From Cyanidiococcus yangmingshanensis (taxonomy: Eukaryota > Rhodophyta > Bangiophyceae > Cyanidiales > Cyanidiaceae): 64,000 nt of DNA. Below are positions 20,081 through 31,889 of the stretch, one piece after another. Where the stretch lies: NCBI GenBank assembly GCA_013995675.1, contig VWRR01000009.1, positions 574,308 to 638,307 of the forward strand, read 5' to 3'. The notes beneath the pieces were generated by a model. It searched no databases. It was not told the origin of the DNA and saw only the letters and a list, made by a program, of their open reading frames with translations. A program made the position numbers and the translations under genes. Within the stretch, counting starts at the first letter, position 1. Each line of letters starts with the position of its first letter.

Positions 20081-20649
20081 CCGTCCCGAAGCCTCTAGAC
20101 GTCTGTTGTGGCCGCTACTTCAAAAAGTGAAATTCTTGGGCTTATATATAATGAAGTTCGCGCCACTGAATCACCAAATAAGATGCTCGGCAGAACCAAC
20201 GAGGCACAGCAGGCTATCGTCAGCCTAGTTGCTGGAACGAACGCGTGCCTCCGCGCGATAGAGCGCCCCACTAGAACGGATCGGCCGACACCCAGCGGCA
20301 CGTTTTCGGAGCTCCGAACGGTGGACGCATCCAGACTCTTGATCAAAGGGATAAAATCTTAAGGGCGTCGGGTATTGCTTGTATTCAGGGTAGCATAAAG
20401 TGCCGCTGTGAGATCCAAGGACAATGCAGCGAGAACGGTTTCCGAGCAAGTGTAGTGGTGGCCTCAGAAGCGCAGCGGCGAGCAGCGCGTTCCTATTCAA
20501 ATCACTCAGTTTTACCATGACTTGATGACGATCCCATCCTGAACAACAATATGAGGTAACAAAGAAACCCAAGGTATGGCCAGCGCTGACCCGCCTATTT
20601 GACTTGCTAATACTCGCATCCACTTACCCGTAATCTTAGCGTTTCCAGG
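20081..20649. other. Intergenic region between E2 and the trefoil-like gene
   Basis: Upstream of E2 (-) and downstream of the trefoil-like gene (-). Apart from the TATA-like run near 20145 nothing is recognisable. Confidence 0.4.
20140..20151 (-). promoter_or_regulatory. TATA-like element upstream of E2
   Basis: The complement reads as an ATTATATATAAG run about 60 bases before the E2 ATG at 20080, a sensible distance for a core promoter with a short leader. Confidence 0.4.
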
Positions 20650-21528
20650 TCAGCGCGACGTCGATGGCAGGCCGCTCAGTTCACTCTGCAAACTAGCAAA
20701 CGCATTGCCGCTACTCTGGGTGGTGTCCTGGGTCGCGTTGGAGCTGTGGTTGGGCGCGTCGCCACTGCTCTTTTGCGAACTGGTCGCTTGGACGTTTGGC
20801 GTCTGCGAAACACCCTCGCCATTCGTTAGATACGCTTGGAAATTACATTGGAGATTGCAGACCGGTGCCCAGACTGCTCGATAGCAGGCCGGCGCTTTGG
20901 CGGAGTTGATTGGCTGCCAACAGCACCCGATCTGCTCACAGGTAAACTGATCAATGTTCTCGCCCGTGAAGCAGATTTGCCGGTTGATCTCCTGAATGTT
21001 ACAGTTCTTCATCCAGAAGCGACAGATTACCTTCTTTGGCAGGGGCGTCGGGGTCCGCGACACGGCAGCAACCTCGGCAGATGCTGTGACCGTCACTGCT
21101 CGAGTGGCGACTTCCGTCACCGTAACATGAACCGGTGTCGGCGTCGGCGTTTTCGTCACGGTCGCGAGTGCAGTGACCGTTACCACGACTTCGGTCGGCT
21201 TCGCAATGACTTTGGGAGTGCTCGTAACAAGAACGGTCTTTTTGACTTTCTTGACTTTCTTCTTCGGCGTAACGATAGGTTTGATTGTCTTTTCGGGTTT
21301 CGGCGTCGACCGAGTCACATAGACTTGGGCACGCTCCACCAGCTGCTCGTTCTCTACCAGCTGTTCGGGAAGCCACGCATAGCCAGCAAAAGCTTGCTGC
21401 TGAGGCGCGCCCTCATTGCGCACAGCAGCGCCTTGAACAGGTTCAACCCGCAAAAAGCTCCAACTGCAACTGCATATGAGCGCGAAAGCCGCAAGCGTGT
21501 ACACAACCGTTTTCACGAAATATTGCAT
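20650..21528 (-). CDS. Secreted protein with a trefoil (P-type)-like Cys domain
   Basis: 292 residues. Residues 1-34 form a signal peptide (YTLAAFALICSCSWSFL core, A-rich cleavage region). About 60-165 is a Thr/Val/Pro/Lys linker with PTPTP motifs and a KKKVKKVKK basic patch, likely extended and O-glycosylated. A Cys-rich module spans about 168-225: RQICFTGENIDQFTCEQIG, then CCWQPINSAKAPACYR. The order R-x-x-C, C-E-x-x-G-C-C-W and a C-Y close matches the P-type trefoil pattern, with a few further Cys (CRFWMKNCN before; PVCNLQC after). The C-terminus is Ser/Asn/Gln-rich with no membrane anchor, so the product is secreted or wall-associated. The trefoil assignment rests on spacing alone. Function unknown. 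Confidence 0.7.
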   Translation of the reverse strand: MQYFVKTVVYTLAAFALICSCSWSFLRVEPVQGAAVRNEGAPQQQAFAGYAWLPEQLVENEQLVERAQVYVTRSTPKPEKTIKPIVTPKKKVKKVKKTVLVTSTPKVIAKPTEVVVTVTALATVTKTPTPTPVHVTVTEVATRAVTVTASAEVAAVSRTPTPLPKKVICRFWMKNCNIQEINRQICFTGENIDQFTCEQIGCCWQPINSAKAPACYRAVWAPVCNLQCNFQAYLTNGEGVSQTPNVQATSSQKSSGDAPNHSSNATQDTTQSSGNAFASLQSELSGLPSTSR

Positions 21529-23404
21529 GACGTGCAGGTCTTAGAGACACAAGCTTCTACGCTATAATTCGCCTTATGAACGCAATTCGGTTGAATCCTT
21601 GTACTGATCCCGTCTCATCGAGGCAGTGCGCCGCCAGGTCGCTGTTGGTGAGCCGCCGCCGCCGTCTCCATGCGGCAATCCTCCATCGGACCGTGCTGTC
21701 GGTGCGCATCTATCGTTGATCCGTGCCACTCATTTCCGACTGGAGGCGTGTGCGCAGGGTGTTGTTCTTGGCGTTGAGATGACGGCGACGACGACGACGA
21801 TGATCTGGTGAGCGCGCGAGCGACGAATGCTGTTCAGACTGTGGTGCGGCGCGCGGGTGTGCAGATGACCAATTTGGTAGTTCGGATGACAAAATTGCAT
21901 GCGGGTGCTTCAAAGACCTTCCGTAAGGACTTGGGTACCCGGGTAAAGTCATGTTCAGCACTCGGTTGGCAAAGCGAGGCAAGCAAAAATAGAGAGGCAC
22001 TTTATGTTCGTCTTTTAAGTATAAAATAATTCGTTTTGAGATGGCGTGGAACGACTTGGTGAGGGTTGGTGACGGCTAGGAGGATCTCGAGCTCGTTGAA
22101 GGAAAAACATATTGTCTGGAATCGAGTGCTTGCCAAGGTCTCCCTGGGCTGAACCCATTCTCGCAGATGTGCGTTTGGACACTTTTTGTGCTTGGAGCAG
22201 TGCTGTTTCAAGGGACACCTTTGAGTCCAGGAGCTCGTGAAAAGAGTTTCTGTGAGAGCGAGGCATGCTTTTCGGAAACGCTCGGTTGCCGCTGTGGAGC
22301 CGACGTCGTCAGCGGAGTATGGAAGCTGCCAATTCTATCCCTGTAAGGGATACTCGAACGATCTCCAGGGGTTTCATGTCTTTTGGCCTCCAAGGCCGTC
22401 GGAGGTTTCCCAGTGTTTGGCTTGAGACAGGGTTTGGAGCACTCTCGACGTGAACGATTCAAACGACGTTGCTGGCAGCAGCCAGCTCGATCAAGCGCCC
22501 GCGGTCGAGACAGGTCAACTGACAGGATTGCATAGGCTGTTCGCCTCGAGTTCTGACCTAACAGGCCAGTTTTCTCAACCAAGAATCACCAGGGATCTAG
22601 AACCAACAACGATCTGGAAGCGCGCACTCGACCTGACTCGGTTGCTGTGCTGTTTGTTGAGAACTTGTGCCGGTCGGCCTGCAGGTGTTCTGGGCGCCGA
22701 GAACCCCAAAAAGACAAATCTTCCGTTTAGGATCTCATAACATGAAAGCTCAGATAACGATGAAACCCTGAGTGTCCTCCGCGACATGTCAAACATTTAG
22801 ACGCGCTCCCACTCGATGAAAATCCGCACGAGCTATCTGCTCGTCCGATGGTTGTGCTTCAGTCGAGTGTCGATCACTGGTCTGAACCCGGGCGTGGCGC
22901 CCAAACGTTGATCGTTCTAAAAATGGCACATCGAAAGGGCCATACACGATCGTCATAAAATCTTGGATGCTTCCATGCAACGTCTGCGAACGTTGTCGCA
23001 CGCGCAAAAGTCGATTTGAGACGCGAGTCGGCGACCCTCGATCGACGCCTCACATCTCTCGAAAGCAACAGCGCTGTGATTTCGGCGAGCGGTCTGCCGC
23101 AGCGCGCCGACGCCAAGCAAGCCTTCCATCAACCCGGCCAACGTGATTGAATCGCGAACGTACGCCGTCGCGTACGAGCGGGAGAGTCTGTAGAAACAGA
23201 CCACGTTGCGAAACAATAGAATCGAACGACACGAGGCCTGTGAAACAAGTGACCTTTGTTGCTCGGCTGGTGACTTTCAATCGAGACTGGTGGTTCCTGC
23301 CGGTGTACTGGAGCGCTCGTCAGCGTCGCTTGTGGTGACTTTGTCGGCAGCGTGGCGAACGCAGCGGCCTCGATCTTTAGAGCGTGCGAGCGCCTGCGTT
23401 TGTT
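21529..23404. other. 1.9-kb divergent intergenic region
   Basis: Between the trefoil-like gene (-) and LCB1 (+). A TATAAA occurs near 22020 (plus strand) but no convincing gene follows it. An unannotated RNA gene is possible but not supported by any motif I recognise. Confidence 0.4.
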
Positions 23405-25315
23405 ATGGATCTCTTATCTGTTTTGGTGCGGCCGGGGCTGGTCCTCCGCGAAAAGCTATCCCCTTTCTTGGTGTTTCATGTAGCGTTTGAAACATGCTTG
23501 GCGTTGCTTGTTGCGTACCTTTTCGTTCAGAAGGCGTACGCTCCGAGGCAGCAGCGTCGAGGAGCGACTCCCGGTCGCGCACCGTCGCGTCTCGTGCTCA
23601 AGGATCGCTCTGACGACCTAACTGAGGAGGAAATCGATGCGCTCTGCGAAGAGTGGATTCCGGAGCCACTTGTCCCGCCGAGTACAGAGTCCGTTCTGCT
23701 GAGTCCTCGGAACGGAACCTCTGCAGAAGCCACCACAAGCCTGGTGCGCACGAGTGTATCGGTAGCGCTTGGCAGCAGCGAGCTCGCTGATACAGATACC
23801 TCTGATCTGCGGGAGGCGCTCACTGTGCATGCATACGAGCCCGGAGGCTACTGCTTAGTGCAGGTCGGTGACTACGGCATGAAACGTTGCATGAACCTTG
23901 CTTCGGCGAACTACGCTGGTCTGCAGCGAGATCCCCGCATAGAGCACGCGTGCCGTGAAGTGCTGCTCAAGTACGGTTGTGGCGCATGCGGGCCGCGGGG
24001 TTTCTACGGAACGCTCGATGTACATCTCCGATGCGAGTATGAGATCGCGAAATTCATGGGAACGCATGAAGCGATATTATACAGTTTTGGGCCAGCTACC
24101 TCGACAAGTATTGTGAATGCCTTTGCGAAGAAAGGTGATATCATTTTCGCAGACGAGTGTGTCCATTACCCGCTGCAGAATGGTATGCAGCTGAGTCGAG
24201 CGACGATCGTGTGGTTTCACCACAACGACCCAACGGACCTCGAGCGCAAAGTGGTCGCTATTGAGTCAATGCAGCGAAAGACCAGGGCAGAAAACCATCG
24301 CCAGTTCATTATCGTGGAAGGTATCTTTCAGAATACGGGTACCATCGCGAGGTTGGATGAAATCGTGGCTATCAAACACCGCCATCGCAATTTGCGACTG
24401 TTTGTTGATGAGAGCCATGCGTTGGGTGTGTTGGGTGTCACTGGCCGAGGTGCTTGTGAGCATTTCGGTCTCCAGCTTGGTCCTGATGTTGACATCATCG
24501 CTGCCGACCTGGCGTTCTCTCTGGGAACGATTGGTGGCTTTTGCGTCGGCGCGGAGCTGGCCACGGTTGACCATCAGCGACTCAGTAGTGCTGGATATTG
24601 TTTCAGTGCGTCTCAGCCTCCTTGTCTAGCGGAGGCTGCGATAATTGGTCTTCAGATACTTCGCGAGGAGCCGGGTCGTCTGCAACGGATCCGGACAAAC
24701 GCTGCGCGGTTTCGTCGAGCCTTGCGCGAGCATCTGCCGAGCAGTGTCGTGGTTGAGGGAAATTTGGACGAGTCACCCCTGATTCACCTCCGTCTGCAGA
24801 CTCAAAGTGTCCGTTTGTTGCTCTCTCGCGTGATGCACTTGGTACAGGCGACTGAGAGACAACTTCGAAATCGCGCTGATCGCTTGCGCTCGGTAGAAAG
24901 CAACGGCGAGAACGAAAACGGAGATTCAACGGATACGGACTCGTCTGTATCTGCAGAGGAGACTGAGGACATGGGCGTGCTGGTGACGGACGCTGCGATG
25001 CGCCAGATTAACCATGCCTCTGCGGTGGCCGCCGCCGCTACCGCCCATGAAATGATCATGCCGGGTATGTATCAAGCCGGCGCTTTTGAAGAGCTGGTCA
25101 CAGAGCGCTTTTGGGCGATTGCACGCGAACGATTGGCGCGGCAGGATGTCTGGGCATCGGTGCCCGGTCAACTACTCACCGAGCACATGCGATTGCCGCC
25201 GGCGCTGGTACTCCACGTAAGCGCCTCTCATGAGCCGACCGAACTGGATCGTGCTGCGAAAACCATTGGCAAATTGCTTGATGGTATGCTCGGAGCGGTC
25301 AAACACGAGCGTTAA
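23405..25315 (+). CDS. LCB1: Serine palmitoyltransferase subunit LCB1
   Basis: Non-catalytic partner of LCB2 in the ER enzyme joining serine and palmitoyl-CoA, the first step of sphingolipid synthesis. I use the ATG at 23405 (636 residues). One N-terminal membrane helix (FLVFHVAFETCLALLVAYLF, about 20-40) is family-typical. The alpha-oxoamine synthase fold follows: NLASANYAGL, KYGCGACGPRGFYGTLDVHL, FADECVHYPLQNGMQLSRA, LFVDESHALGVLG. At the position where LCB2 has the PLP Lys the sequence is LAFSLGTIGGFCVG with no Lys, which defines LCB1. An insertion of about 100 residues, with an acidic Asn/Asp/Ser core (residues about 500-535), interrupts the C-terminal domain, so this protein is longer than the roughly 470-560 of better-known LCB1s. 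Confidence 0.92.
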   Translation: MDLLSVLVRPGLVLREKLSPFLVFHVAFETCLALLVAYLFVQKAYAPRQQRRGATPGRAPSRLVLKDRSDDLTEEEIDALCEEWIPEPLVPPSTESVLLSPRNGTSAEATTSLVRTSVSVALGSSELADTDTSDLREALTVHAYEPGGYCLVQVGDYGMKRCMNLASANYAGLQRDPRIEHACREVLLKYGCGACGPRGFYGTLDVHLRCEYEIAKFMGTHEAILYSFGPATSTSIVNAFAKKGDIIFADECVHYPLQNGMQLSRATIVWFHHNDPTDLERKVVAIESMQRKTRAENHRQFIIVEGIFQNTGTIARLDEIVAIKHRHRNLRLFVDESHALGVLGVTGRGACEHFGLQLGPDVDIIAADLAFSLGTIGGFCVGAELATVDHQRLSSAGYCFSASQPPCLAEAAIIGLQILREEPGRLQRIRTNAARFRRALREHLPSSVVVEGNLDESPLIHLRLQTQSVRLLLSRVMHLVQATERQLRNRADRLRSVESNGENENGDSTDTDSSVSAEETEDMGVLVTDAAMRQINHASAVAAAATAHEMIMPGMYQAGAFEELVTERFWAIARERLARQDVWASVPGQLLTEHMRLPPALVLHVSASHEPTELDRAAKTIGKLLDGMLGAVKHER

Positions 25316-27272
25316 CGGCAGCAGCAACGACACGGACACGATTCATATGCAGCGCTCCTTCGAGACTGGATGGAGTGCTGGCGCTGAAACAGTCCCGCTC
25401 AACGACCGATGTGCCTTTTGCGAACGATTGAAGAGTAATGCATGAAATGAGTAAAAGAGTTTTGTTCGAAAGCGTGTCATCAAACCCCAATCGTGCCACT
25501 GCGCTCGGATGATCATTGTGCGAAAGAGGTACTCCGCATGATTAAACTCTCCTTGTACTTGGGATGGAGTTACTGGATCGAGACGGACCTCATCAGTGTG
25601 CCGAATCGATCCTTGTTGTCCGAATGCAATGATTCAAGACAGTCTGGAAAATCAGCGTCATTCGGTGGCCTGCAAGCTTCCCTAGTTCAAATCGTGTGCA
25701 TAGGAAGACAAGTCGTTATGCCTGACCTTGAAAATCAAGTTTCCACTGTGTGCTCCATTCAATTGTTTTGCAGTGGCTTTGGAATATTCCGAAGATGCTA
25801 CTCATTCGAATGAATTCTATGAGCGCTTTTGGGATTGGAAACAGTTTCGATCGATCGAGCTCGCCCAGAGCGGCGTTGAGCAATGGTGCCAGTACCTGGC
25901 CAATCTCGACTCCGATCGAGGCAGACTCGGGTTCTGGTAGCGGACCTTCACCCGTGACTCGCAACTGCCTCGAAAGGAATGCCGAGAGATGACACGCACG
26001 GAAGGAATGATCAGAAGAGCCCCTCGCTCAGTTCGAATGGAGCGCGAGTTGGCGTCTAAGCTCTCTTCTGACGGATATCTTTCTTTAGCGCAAAATGCGG
26101 TGTGCGTTGATGCAGCCGTAGAGCTTTCCGCAGGAAAGCGTCGCGGCGCTTGTCCATAAGATCTGATTGGTCTCCGAGTCTGCACCACAGAATGCCTCGA
26201 TGGAGCACGGCCAACCAAGTTCAGGGGTTGTATTCAGGAAAAAAGAAAGTCCCATCAAGTCCATACGATAATTGACGGAGACTTTTCAGAAAAGCATCCG
26301 AAGGCTTCATCCCTATTGGAGAACGAAACCGCAGCTTGTTGCCCCTCGGTTTGGGCCTCTAGCGAAAGTCTCAAGGTTGTGCCCCTCCACGGAAATAGAC
26401 CATTGTTTCCCAGCAGCTTTTAAGCATATCGTTAGGTCGTTGCGCAAGGTGATACGGATGGTGCGATAATTGACTTGGAGACAGCCGTTCCGCGTCTGTT
26501 CAGGACATAGGGAGACAGCGGCTTCTATGAACCAACCAATACACTGGGCAGTAGCGCCGCGCATGCTGTCGTTCAAGGCGGGCACTCGTTGATCCTCGTG
26601 GAGCGTGCGTCGCGTTCCGAACGGGTATCGATCGTCGTTCAAATGAATAATATGAGACGCTTTCGAGCGTTATGTTGGCGAGTTTATGGGCTTGAATGCC
26701 TTGTTCAGCGTGAGAACAAGCAGCTGACCGCCGCATGGACACCTTGCCGGTGGTTTGCTGGCGTCCCCGGCAAGAGCCACAGCGGAGCCAAGAAGCGTTT
26801 CCGTGTCTCCAAGGAGGGCGTTGTGCGTCACGCGGCTACCGGAAGGCGACACCTATTGTCTGGTAAGAGTGCCCAACGACACGCTCGGCTTCGACGACCG
26901 CATGTGCTGCACGGGGCGGACGCTCGACGGATTCTGCGACTTGTCGGAAAGGGCTAGTTGGTCTCGGGACTTCTTTGCGCTCTTTGTACGGGTTGACCGT
27001 TTGGTACAGCGGATACGTCGCAGCACCCAAGGAGCCTTCCGCGTTTGAGCTCCCGTTCAGAGCGTTTCAGGATTCTTGGGTCGAAGGAACGCGCACAGCG
27101 AACCGTGTCACGCTCTATTCACCTAGGCAGCCAATATCCGATCCAAAAACATACATTCTCTTTTTACGATGCCTCTGGAGCATAAATTTTCCGGATACCT
27201 TCATGAAATGCTTGCCTTGCTAAGGACACTCCATAGGGGCGACCAGTGGAAAAAAAGTCCTGAAACTCTTCA
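25316..27272. other. 2-kb convergent intergenic region
   Basis: Between the 3' ends of LCB1 (+) and the methyltransferase (-). Only short inconsistent frames are present, AT content is higher near 27120-27290, and no RNA gene was identified. Confidence 0.45.
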
Positions 27273-28661
27273 TTATATCACACGCTTCTCAAACACACAT
27301 ACCTTGGTCAGAAAATGGATGTCCTGCTCGCGCCAAACAAGTTGCTGGTCACTAGCTTCGGAAAATAGCCGGCGCAAGTCTGTCTCAATAAAACTCTGAT
27401 AGTATGGCTCGTGGTAGTTGACCCGAAATCGATCGAGCGCCGCCTCCAGGGCAGGGTTATGGCCCTTCTGCAGCGAGTCCGCAAAGACAATACGCCCACC
27501 AGGCCGAAGCGTTCGCGTCCATTCCGCAATCACGCGCCGACGAGCCTCGTTCGGGAGCTCATGAAAGAGATAAATGCTCACAATGGCATCGAAAGACTCG
27601 TTCGGAAAGGGCAGCGACTCCGCGTTGGCATGCACAAACGACGCATGCTTGGTGGCCGTTGAGCTTGTCAGTTCCTGCACGCGTGCTTGCGCCCTCTGCA
27701 AGTAAAATGGGCTCAAGTCTAGGTTTGTGACACATACATCCTGCAATTCCTTATCTGCCGTCAGATTATCCAAAAGGTCCATGAGGAAGCCGCCTGACCC
27801 GCACGGGACATTCAAAACCGTCAGCGGCAGGGCGCGTTCGTTGAGCTCACGTCGGCTCCGCACCCTCTCGCGCAGAAACAAGAGCAGTGGGCCCAACGTC
27901 TGCCGGCGCATCATGTCTGCGAGGCCCCCGAACAGCACCTCGACCTGGAAGTCGTAGCGTTCCGCCGATGCCGCGCTGAGATACCCATCCGTTTGGTAGT
28001 GAAAATTTTGTTTGTAGTATGCTGGGTACAGCGGGTCTTCATGGAACGTTTCGGGGACCGCGTCCGTGATGCCGGAGGCTCGCAGCTTCATAGAGTCCTG
28101 CAGGTTCTGTAAAAAGTCTACCGACCTCGGCAGCAGCTCCAACGGGTGACGCGAAGGCACCCTTGGCATCACATAAGTGCCTGCCTGGATATGACTCCAC
28201 TCTTTCTGAGACAACTTCATGAGCTCGCGCAAGAAGAATTGGACAAACTCAAGTTGGGCTCTCCAGTCACGCGAAAACGTTGCCACCTCACGGGATTGTA
28301 GAACGGAAGACCAGCCTCGACCAGACGCAACCAGTTGAAGCATTGCAAGGCGAAACAGGAGGAAGAAGGTGCTGCGTGCAGCAGTGCCTGTGGCGTACCT
28401 CAGAAGGTTCACACCGCCTCCGAGCGCTCTCCAAGCAGCAGGTGGTGACGCGAGCGGGTAGAAGTCACCAGGCTGCGACCGAGACTTGCTCTCTGGGATC
28501 GGCTTCCGAGGCAGTTGAAGCGTACGCCTCGCCTGGGGTTGCGAACATAGCAGCGGTGCCAGAGCACGTCGAACCAGAGCTCTTTGAATTGGACTCTGGG
28601 GACGGCAGGTGCCGTACAGACTCCTGTCTCCAATATTCCGGTACCAAACACGCACCCACAT
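27273..28661 (-). CDS. SAM-dependent methyltransferase, cyanobacterial/plastid type
   Basis: About 462 residues from the first ATG at 28661; the frame also extends upstream to a GTG. Residues 1 to about 130 are rich in Arg, Ser, Leu and Ala and probably include an organellar leader. A conserved block, YPAYYKQNFHYQTDGYLSAA then SAERYDFQVEVLFGG and DMMRRQT, precedes the Rossmann domain; I associate this block with cyanobacterial and plastid methyltransferases. SAM-binding motifs are VLNVPCGSGGFLMDLL (motif I), NLDLSPFYLQRAQARV, ANAESLPFPNESFDAIVSIY and TLRPGGRIVFAD. The class resembles UbiE/COQ5 in the core but has a different N-terminal region, so the substrate is not assigned. Plastid location is inferred. 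Confidence 0.82.
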   Translation of the reverse strand: MWVRVWYRNIGDRSLYGTCRPQSPIQRALVRRALAPLLCSQPQARRTLQLPRKPIPESKSRSQPGDFYPLASPPAAWRALGGGVNLLRYATGTAARSTFFLLFRLAMLQLVASGRGWSSVLQSREVATFSRDWRAQLEFVQFFLRELMKLSQKEWSHIQAGTYVMPRVPSRHPLELLPRSVDFLQNLQDSMKLRASGITDAVPETFHEDPLYPAYYKQNFHYQTDGYLSAASAERYDFQVEVLFGGLADMMRRQTLGPLLLFLRERVRSRRELNERALPLTVLNVPCGSGGFLMDLLDNLTADKELQDVCVTNLDLSPFYLQRAQARVQELTSSTATKHASFVHANAESLPFPNESFDAIVSIYLFHELPNEARRRVIAEWTRTLRPGGRIVFADSLQKGHNPALEAALDRFRVNYHEPYYQSFIETDLRRLFSEASDQQLVWREQDIHFLTKVCVFEKRVI

Positions 28662-31600
28662 CTGCTGTACCAAAAGCAGGTGCACGTGAACCTCCGTTAC
28701 CGATTATCGCTCCAGGCGCGTTTTCAGATTTTCGCGCGGGTGCTGATGTGCTCGTCTGGCATTAACCAGCATGGCCATGGTCGATGCACTGGAAAGCTTT
28801 CCGGACCGCGGTTCGGTACCGAGGTTGAACGCTGAGAGATTGAAACGAGACTGGTCGAATAACTTGGCATTATGTCGCCTTTACTGACGCCTCCCGGAAA
28901 TTGCTTCCATGTCTTCCATCAGCAAACCGAGTGGTGTTCGTCAGCACCGAGTTCGGTGGTCGCCTGAAGTTGTCGGTGCGTTGCCAACATGGTGCGCTTT
29001 GAACTCTTCCCCAGCTGGCGACCAGAAGCTCATCGGCAAGTCTGTTCTGAGAAAGGTGTACGTGGTTTTGTCGGCTTCGTTTTCGACCGCAAGCTAAGGA
29101 GCAGAACTGGCGAGGAGCCGCTTCTCCGGACGAACCGATGCTTGCTCCACCAGGGTCTTGGTGGGGTTTCGAAAACTTGCTTTTCAATTGGACTGGGGAC
29201 GCGCATCACCGAGAAGCGTACGATTATTCTGTCTCGTAGGGCTTTGGTCGCACCACAAATTTGTATTCCGAGACTATTACTTTTATATCAGATACCTTTT
29301 TCTGGTATATTCTTCGCACACCTCAGTTTTGTAAAGATGCTGATTTCAAATCGCCTCTTCATGCTTGTGACACTGGCCCGCCTCTTGCGGAAAGTGTCGC
29401 TGAAGGTCAATTCAGAGTGAAGAAGCCCTGTTGGTAGGCCGAGAGCGCTGCTCTGGCTGCACACACAGGCCGCTATTGTCTCTACGTCTATGCAATAGAC
29501 GGTCTAGCGAGCGATTTGTTCCCACGAGCGTGCTCGATGGAATCTTGTGCGAATCGTAGCTGGTCCTTCCGGCGCCTTGAAACGAACAAGGTATACGATT
29601 TTCATGTTTTCAAGCCATGTCCGACGGGACGTCGAAACTAGCAGGTAGGCTCAGCTCGGCCTAATGATGGGTCAGGGAACCTATGCAATTTCCGTAAAGT
29701 TTGCGAAACCTTCCTGCATGCATATCGCTTCGCGACGCTGATATACCATTCCATTGAAACCATGACATTGCATCTACAGTTTGTAGATTATCTGCGTGAT
29801 CATGATCAGCCGATTGCACGCATGATCGAAACCATCCCAGCATATACTGTACTGTGCGCTGTTCGCATGAGGGGTGCGCTGTGATATCGCGCGGAAGAGA
29901 GGGCGTCCTGAATTTGGCGTGGTGTTACTCCGGGTCATGGGCCATGCCCAGAGCTTTGTAGACATGCATTCGGGACGGTCCGTTGCCCTCTTGAGTGGCG
30001 CTCTTCATGTCGGGCTCCTGTCTCGCATGCGAAGGCCTGGACCAGATCGTGCGGGTCTCGCGTTTCGAGTTTGGTAAAGTCGTTCCCCAGAGAGCCGTTC
30101 CGTTTCCATAAGCTGATGAGTGTCCTCGGTAGTCGAAGTCATGCCGTCGCGTGCAATCTGAGATTCATCTTTGAAGCACTTTACGAGGCGTTGCAAGCTC
30201 TTTTAGTATAGATTCGACATAGATGTTTGGTGAAAGTTGCTTCGATCCCAGCATCAGCGCGATTCGCATCCTTTGCGCACATCAGGGATTTAGGTCGTGG
30301 GGTCACAACCAGAACAAGTACAGGGTGCTCAATGAATCTATCGAATGTTTCGTTGTCACGTGACTGCAAACGTCAAAGGAGAATCCAATTGAAAACGTTC
30401 CCACTGCAGTTCCGGTGACTGCACAAGCCTGGGGCTCCAGCGGGAATAATCAGAAAGACCTCACCCATAGGAATCCTTTATCGAATGCAGTAATTTTGCA
30501 AAACAACCGATCATCTCTGAGGAATCATCTCGGTCTGGCCCTCATTTTGGAATTCTATGCTGAAAAGTACGAGAGGTAATCATTTTGCGTCAGCGATGAA
30601 TGCATTTCTGACCATGATGTGGCAAGAACTGTTTCGTGATCGCTGGAGGAAGTATATTCTGCAGGTGTCCGCTGCAACGTGCCTCGATTTTTTGATGGCC
30701 CAGGAGTCACGGCTCTGAATATGAATCCCTGCAGAGATCCATACAATAGCTTCAGCCTCTATGTTCTTCGGAATCGTTGGGGATCGACCTTGTGAATAGC
30801 AGAAGAACCGAATTTCGAGGGCGCTTATCCAGAGGCTAATGGTGACCGCCGCTCAGCGAGAGCCCGACGTGACGCACCACGGCACCTCAACACTACCTCC
30901 AGCTCTGTCTTTGTCGCTTTGCACAAGGCTCATGTCGAAATCTCTAGATTCTGCGCTTTCCTCGCGGAAACTGGTACTTTTGCTGTGCGTCAGCGGTCGA
31001 AAGCAAAGGGGGCTTCTGAGCTCCTTGCCCCCAGATCCAATTTCTGTACCGATGAGTTCGCATTCACCTTGTTCTGCCAAATCATGCATATCGTTGACAG
31101 ACAAGAGCGTGGGGAATTCCCAAAATGATTCTGCGCTCCAAGCTGAAACTCGAGTTTATCACGCAGATTGCCTTAGGTGTGCGCCCTGTTCCGCGTCCCA
31201 TCAAACCGTGGTAGGTGCTGATCCAAGCCGGACGGTCGTGGCGGCGATCTGGGGAACCCGCTCTGATACGGACCATGGTGGCGGATCGCCACGCAGCCGA
31301 GACGCAACGTGCTCCCTCCAAATCGAAATCTGAGAACCGCATGATCGGAAGCTGTTGGGCGGGAGCAGAATCCGTGACGTGTCGCGGGTACGACGGGGAC
31401 ATCGGGGACGCCGGCGCCGCCGCCGCGAACCTCCGAACGGGGACGGATGGAAACTTCGCGGGGACGATCCCCGCGACACAGAATCGCGGAACTAATCAAA
31501 CGAATACAATCATGCATCGGAACGCCGCCGACTTGATAGGTGAGCACAACGACGGCTTCCGCATCGGCGATGACAGCATTTGTACTTGTCATTTTTGGTG

Positions 31601-31889
31601 TCGAAGGCACTAGGAAGTGTCGGAAAGCTTTTTGTGCGAACTTGTTATCCACCGTCTTACGAATAACTTTTTGTATTCGGCATTTGCCTTTTTCGTTCGC
31701 TTGTCGGTTCCCGTTTGTTGGCGCTTTCCCAGCGGAGGAGCAATACTGGGAGACAAAATACCGGAGCTAGCTCCATATGTGACGATTCGAGTTACGTGCT
31801 CATTAGAAGAGCTACTTTCTTGCCGGAGAGCCCTCTTTACCGAGTGCAGTCTTAGGACCAAGCTAACCTAGTCTAGAAGTGATTTCGCG
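28662..31889. other. 3.2-kb divergent intergenic region, no recognisable gene
   Basis: One of the longest gene-free stretches. AT-richer than coding parts and with only short frames on both strands. A 9-bp perfect inverted repeat with a 3-base loop lies at 31456-31476. Promoters of the methyltransferase and the repeat surface protein should be here. Confidence 0.45.
31456..31476. other. Short GC-rich hairpin
   Basis: TCGCGGGGA and its exact complement are separated by CGA, giving a 9-bp stem. It lies in the gene-free region, with no T-run after it. Confidence 0.4.

Noticed and set aside
25685-25702. A GTTCAAATC B-box-like string
   Set aside because: Flanks are not complementary and no acceptor or D arm could be drawn.
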